Assembly (NCBI GenBank): GCA_040954595.2
Contig: CM082584.2
Location: 5,456,001 to 5,520,000 of the forward strand
Length of the DNA: 64,000 bases
From: Balanoglossus misakiensis
Lineage: Eukaryota > Hemichordata
Reading direction: 5' to 3'
The notes under the pieces are model-generated. The model did not search any database and was not told the DNA's origin. It saw nothing but the letters and a program-made list of their open reading frames with translations. Shown here one piece after another: positions 63,106-64,000 of the stretch. Position 1 is the stretch's first letter; every line of letters begins with the position of its first letter. A program made the translations under genes and the position numbers.

Positions 63106-64000
63106 TTTGACGAAATTATTTCACAGCTCACTCCGTTACACATATAACAATTGTTATCGTCCTCAATACCCATCTATGGGTATTGTTGTAAAATTTGTTT
63201 GCAAGGGTCAACAATTTGACATGTGGTCAAGGACATTTCCGTGTTTAGTATGCTTTACACGTAAGGTAAGGTTGCAATGTATACAAAATAGAGTTTGACA
63301 AACTTACGTATTTAATGATTTCTTCATAACTTTTACTCTTTTATTCATTCAGAGCTATATGGGTTGTTCAGGGGGGGGGGGGCTGGAGGATTTTGGGGGA
63401 AAAACTCTTTATTCCAGGCAGCTTTGGAAAAAAGGGTTGTCTTTTCACCACAACATACAAAAAGACTGTTGCTTCCATTGAGGTCAAGCACTGTTGTATT
63501 CCATTTCACCAGTGATCTGGAGCTGGTGCATTTGTAAGCAAGCATGTTATGGCGGTTGTACTAGATGGATGTACTCTGCTGAGCCTGATGGTAATGTCTA
63601 TGGCCATGACTGCATTTTCTCTGCATAGAATTCATCATCAAATAAACTGTCACAGATAACTTAAGTTACTTTTTAAAAATTTATTGAAATATTAAACGCC
63701 ATTGTATGCAACAACAAAAATGTAAATACAGGAAAACAATCTATAAGATAATATGATCACTAGAACAGAACAAGCTTGTTGTGGTGCCTGAATATTTCAT
63801 TGGTCAATGTAGAATTCATCATCAAATAAACTGTCACAGTTAATTAAGTTACTTTTAAAAAAAATATTGAAATATTAAATGCTATTGTATGCAACAACAA
63901 AAATGTAAATACAGGAAAACATAATCTATAAGATAATATGATCACTAGAACAGAACAAGCTTGTTGTGGTGCCTGAATGTTTCATTGGTCAATGTAGAAT
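63106..64000. other. Upstream region of the RPTP gene
   Basis: It should contain the promoter and 5' UTR. I see a G-run at about 63371-63382 and a tandem duplication from 63627 on, and no clear TATA box or coding region. Confidence 0.55.
63627..64000. repeat. Tandem duplication, unit about 184 bp
   Basis: The unit starting AGAATTCATCATCAAATAAA at about 63627 recurs at about 63811, and its first bases appear again at 63996 where the window ends. The two complete units differ at only a few positions, so the duplication is recent. Confidence 0.93.

Noticed and set aside
1-64000. CRISPR arrays, operons, rRNA or tRNA genes
   Set aside because: The repeats have no spacer structure and the genes are spliced eukaryotic ones; I found no tRNA cloverleaf or rRNA sequence by eye.

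Overview
This is AT-rich nuclear DNA from an animal. Genes are split into many short exons with GT-AG introns, and the introns and gaps are crowded with microsatellites and short inverted-repeat transposons (MITEs). The gene set, with a Tie-receptor-like ectodomain among it, and the style of the MITEs suggest an invertebrate deuterostome (hemichordate, echinoderm or cephalochordate). I cannot name the species from this window.

From left to right the window holds: a partial + strand gene (710-3352) ending in an ART/PARP-like fold and perhaps related to the C-terminus of neuralized-like protein 4; TMEM59 (7704-11970, -), complete, 322 aa; HOOK (19773-30891, -), complete, 16 exons, 705 aa; RNF170 (31483-34378, +), complete, 5 exons, 266 aa; an SLC35D nucleotide-sugar transporter (38262-45360, -), complete, 11 exons, 328 aa; and a receptor-type protein tyrosine phosphatase (47315-63105, -), complete, 29 exons, 1494 aa. 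All exon junctions were joined by hand. Reading frames stay open across every intron, which is strong internal support for the models.

The main discovery is the last gene. Its ectodomain follows the Tie1/Tie2 receptor kinases nearly domain for domain (Ig, Ig, EGF repeats, Ig, FN3 repeats). After the membrane span, however, comes a single tyrosine-phosphatase domain instead of a kinase. That domain keeps the catalytic Cys and Arg but has lost the WPD-loop acid and the Q-loop Gln, and the juxtamembrane region carries two ITIM-consensus tyrosines. This suggests a Tie-like receptor with an impaired or pseudo-phosphatase output, possibly inhibitory.

HOOK and RNF170 are divergently arranged about 590 bp apart, as HOOK3 and RNF170 are in human, so this is an old bidirectional pair. 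TMEM59, HOOK, SLC35D and a Tie-related gene are all linked here, and their human relatives (TMEM59, HOOK1, SLC35D1, TIE1) all lie on 1p, so the window looks like a fragment of an ancestral linkage group. The genes do not form a functional operon. They cover vesicle traffic and autophagy (TMEM59, HOOK), ER-associated degradation (RNF170), glycan precursor supply (SLC35D) and surface signalling.

Repeats include several TTAA-flanked and TA-flanked MITE families, a 376-bp foldback element with a perfect 11-bp target duplication, an inverted/tandem duplication near 46 kb, and a 41-bp motif found at almost the same distance upstream of the TMEM59 and SLC35D start codons.
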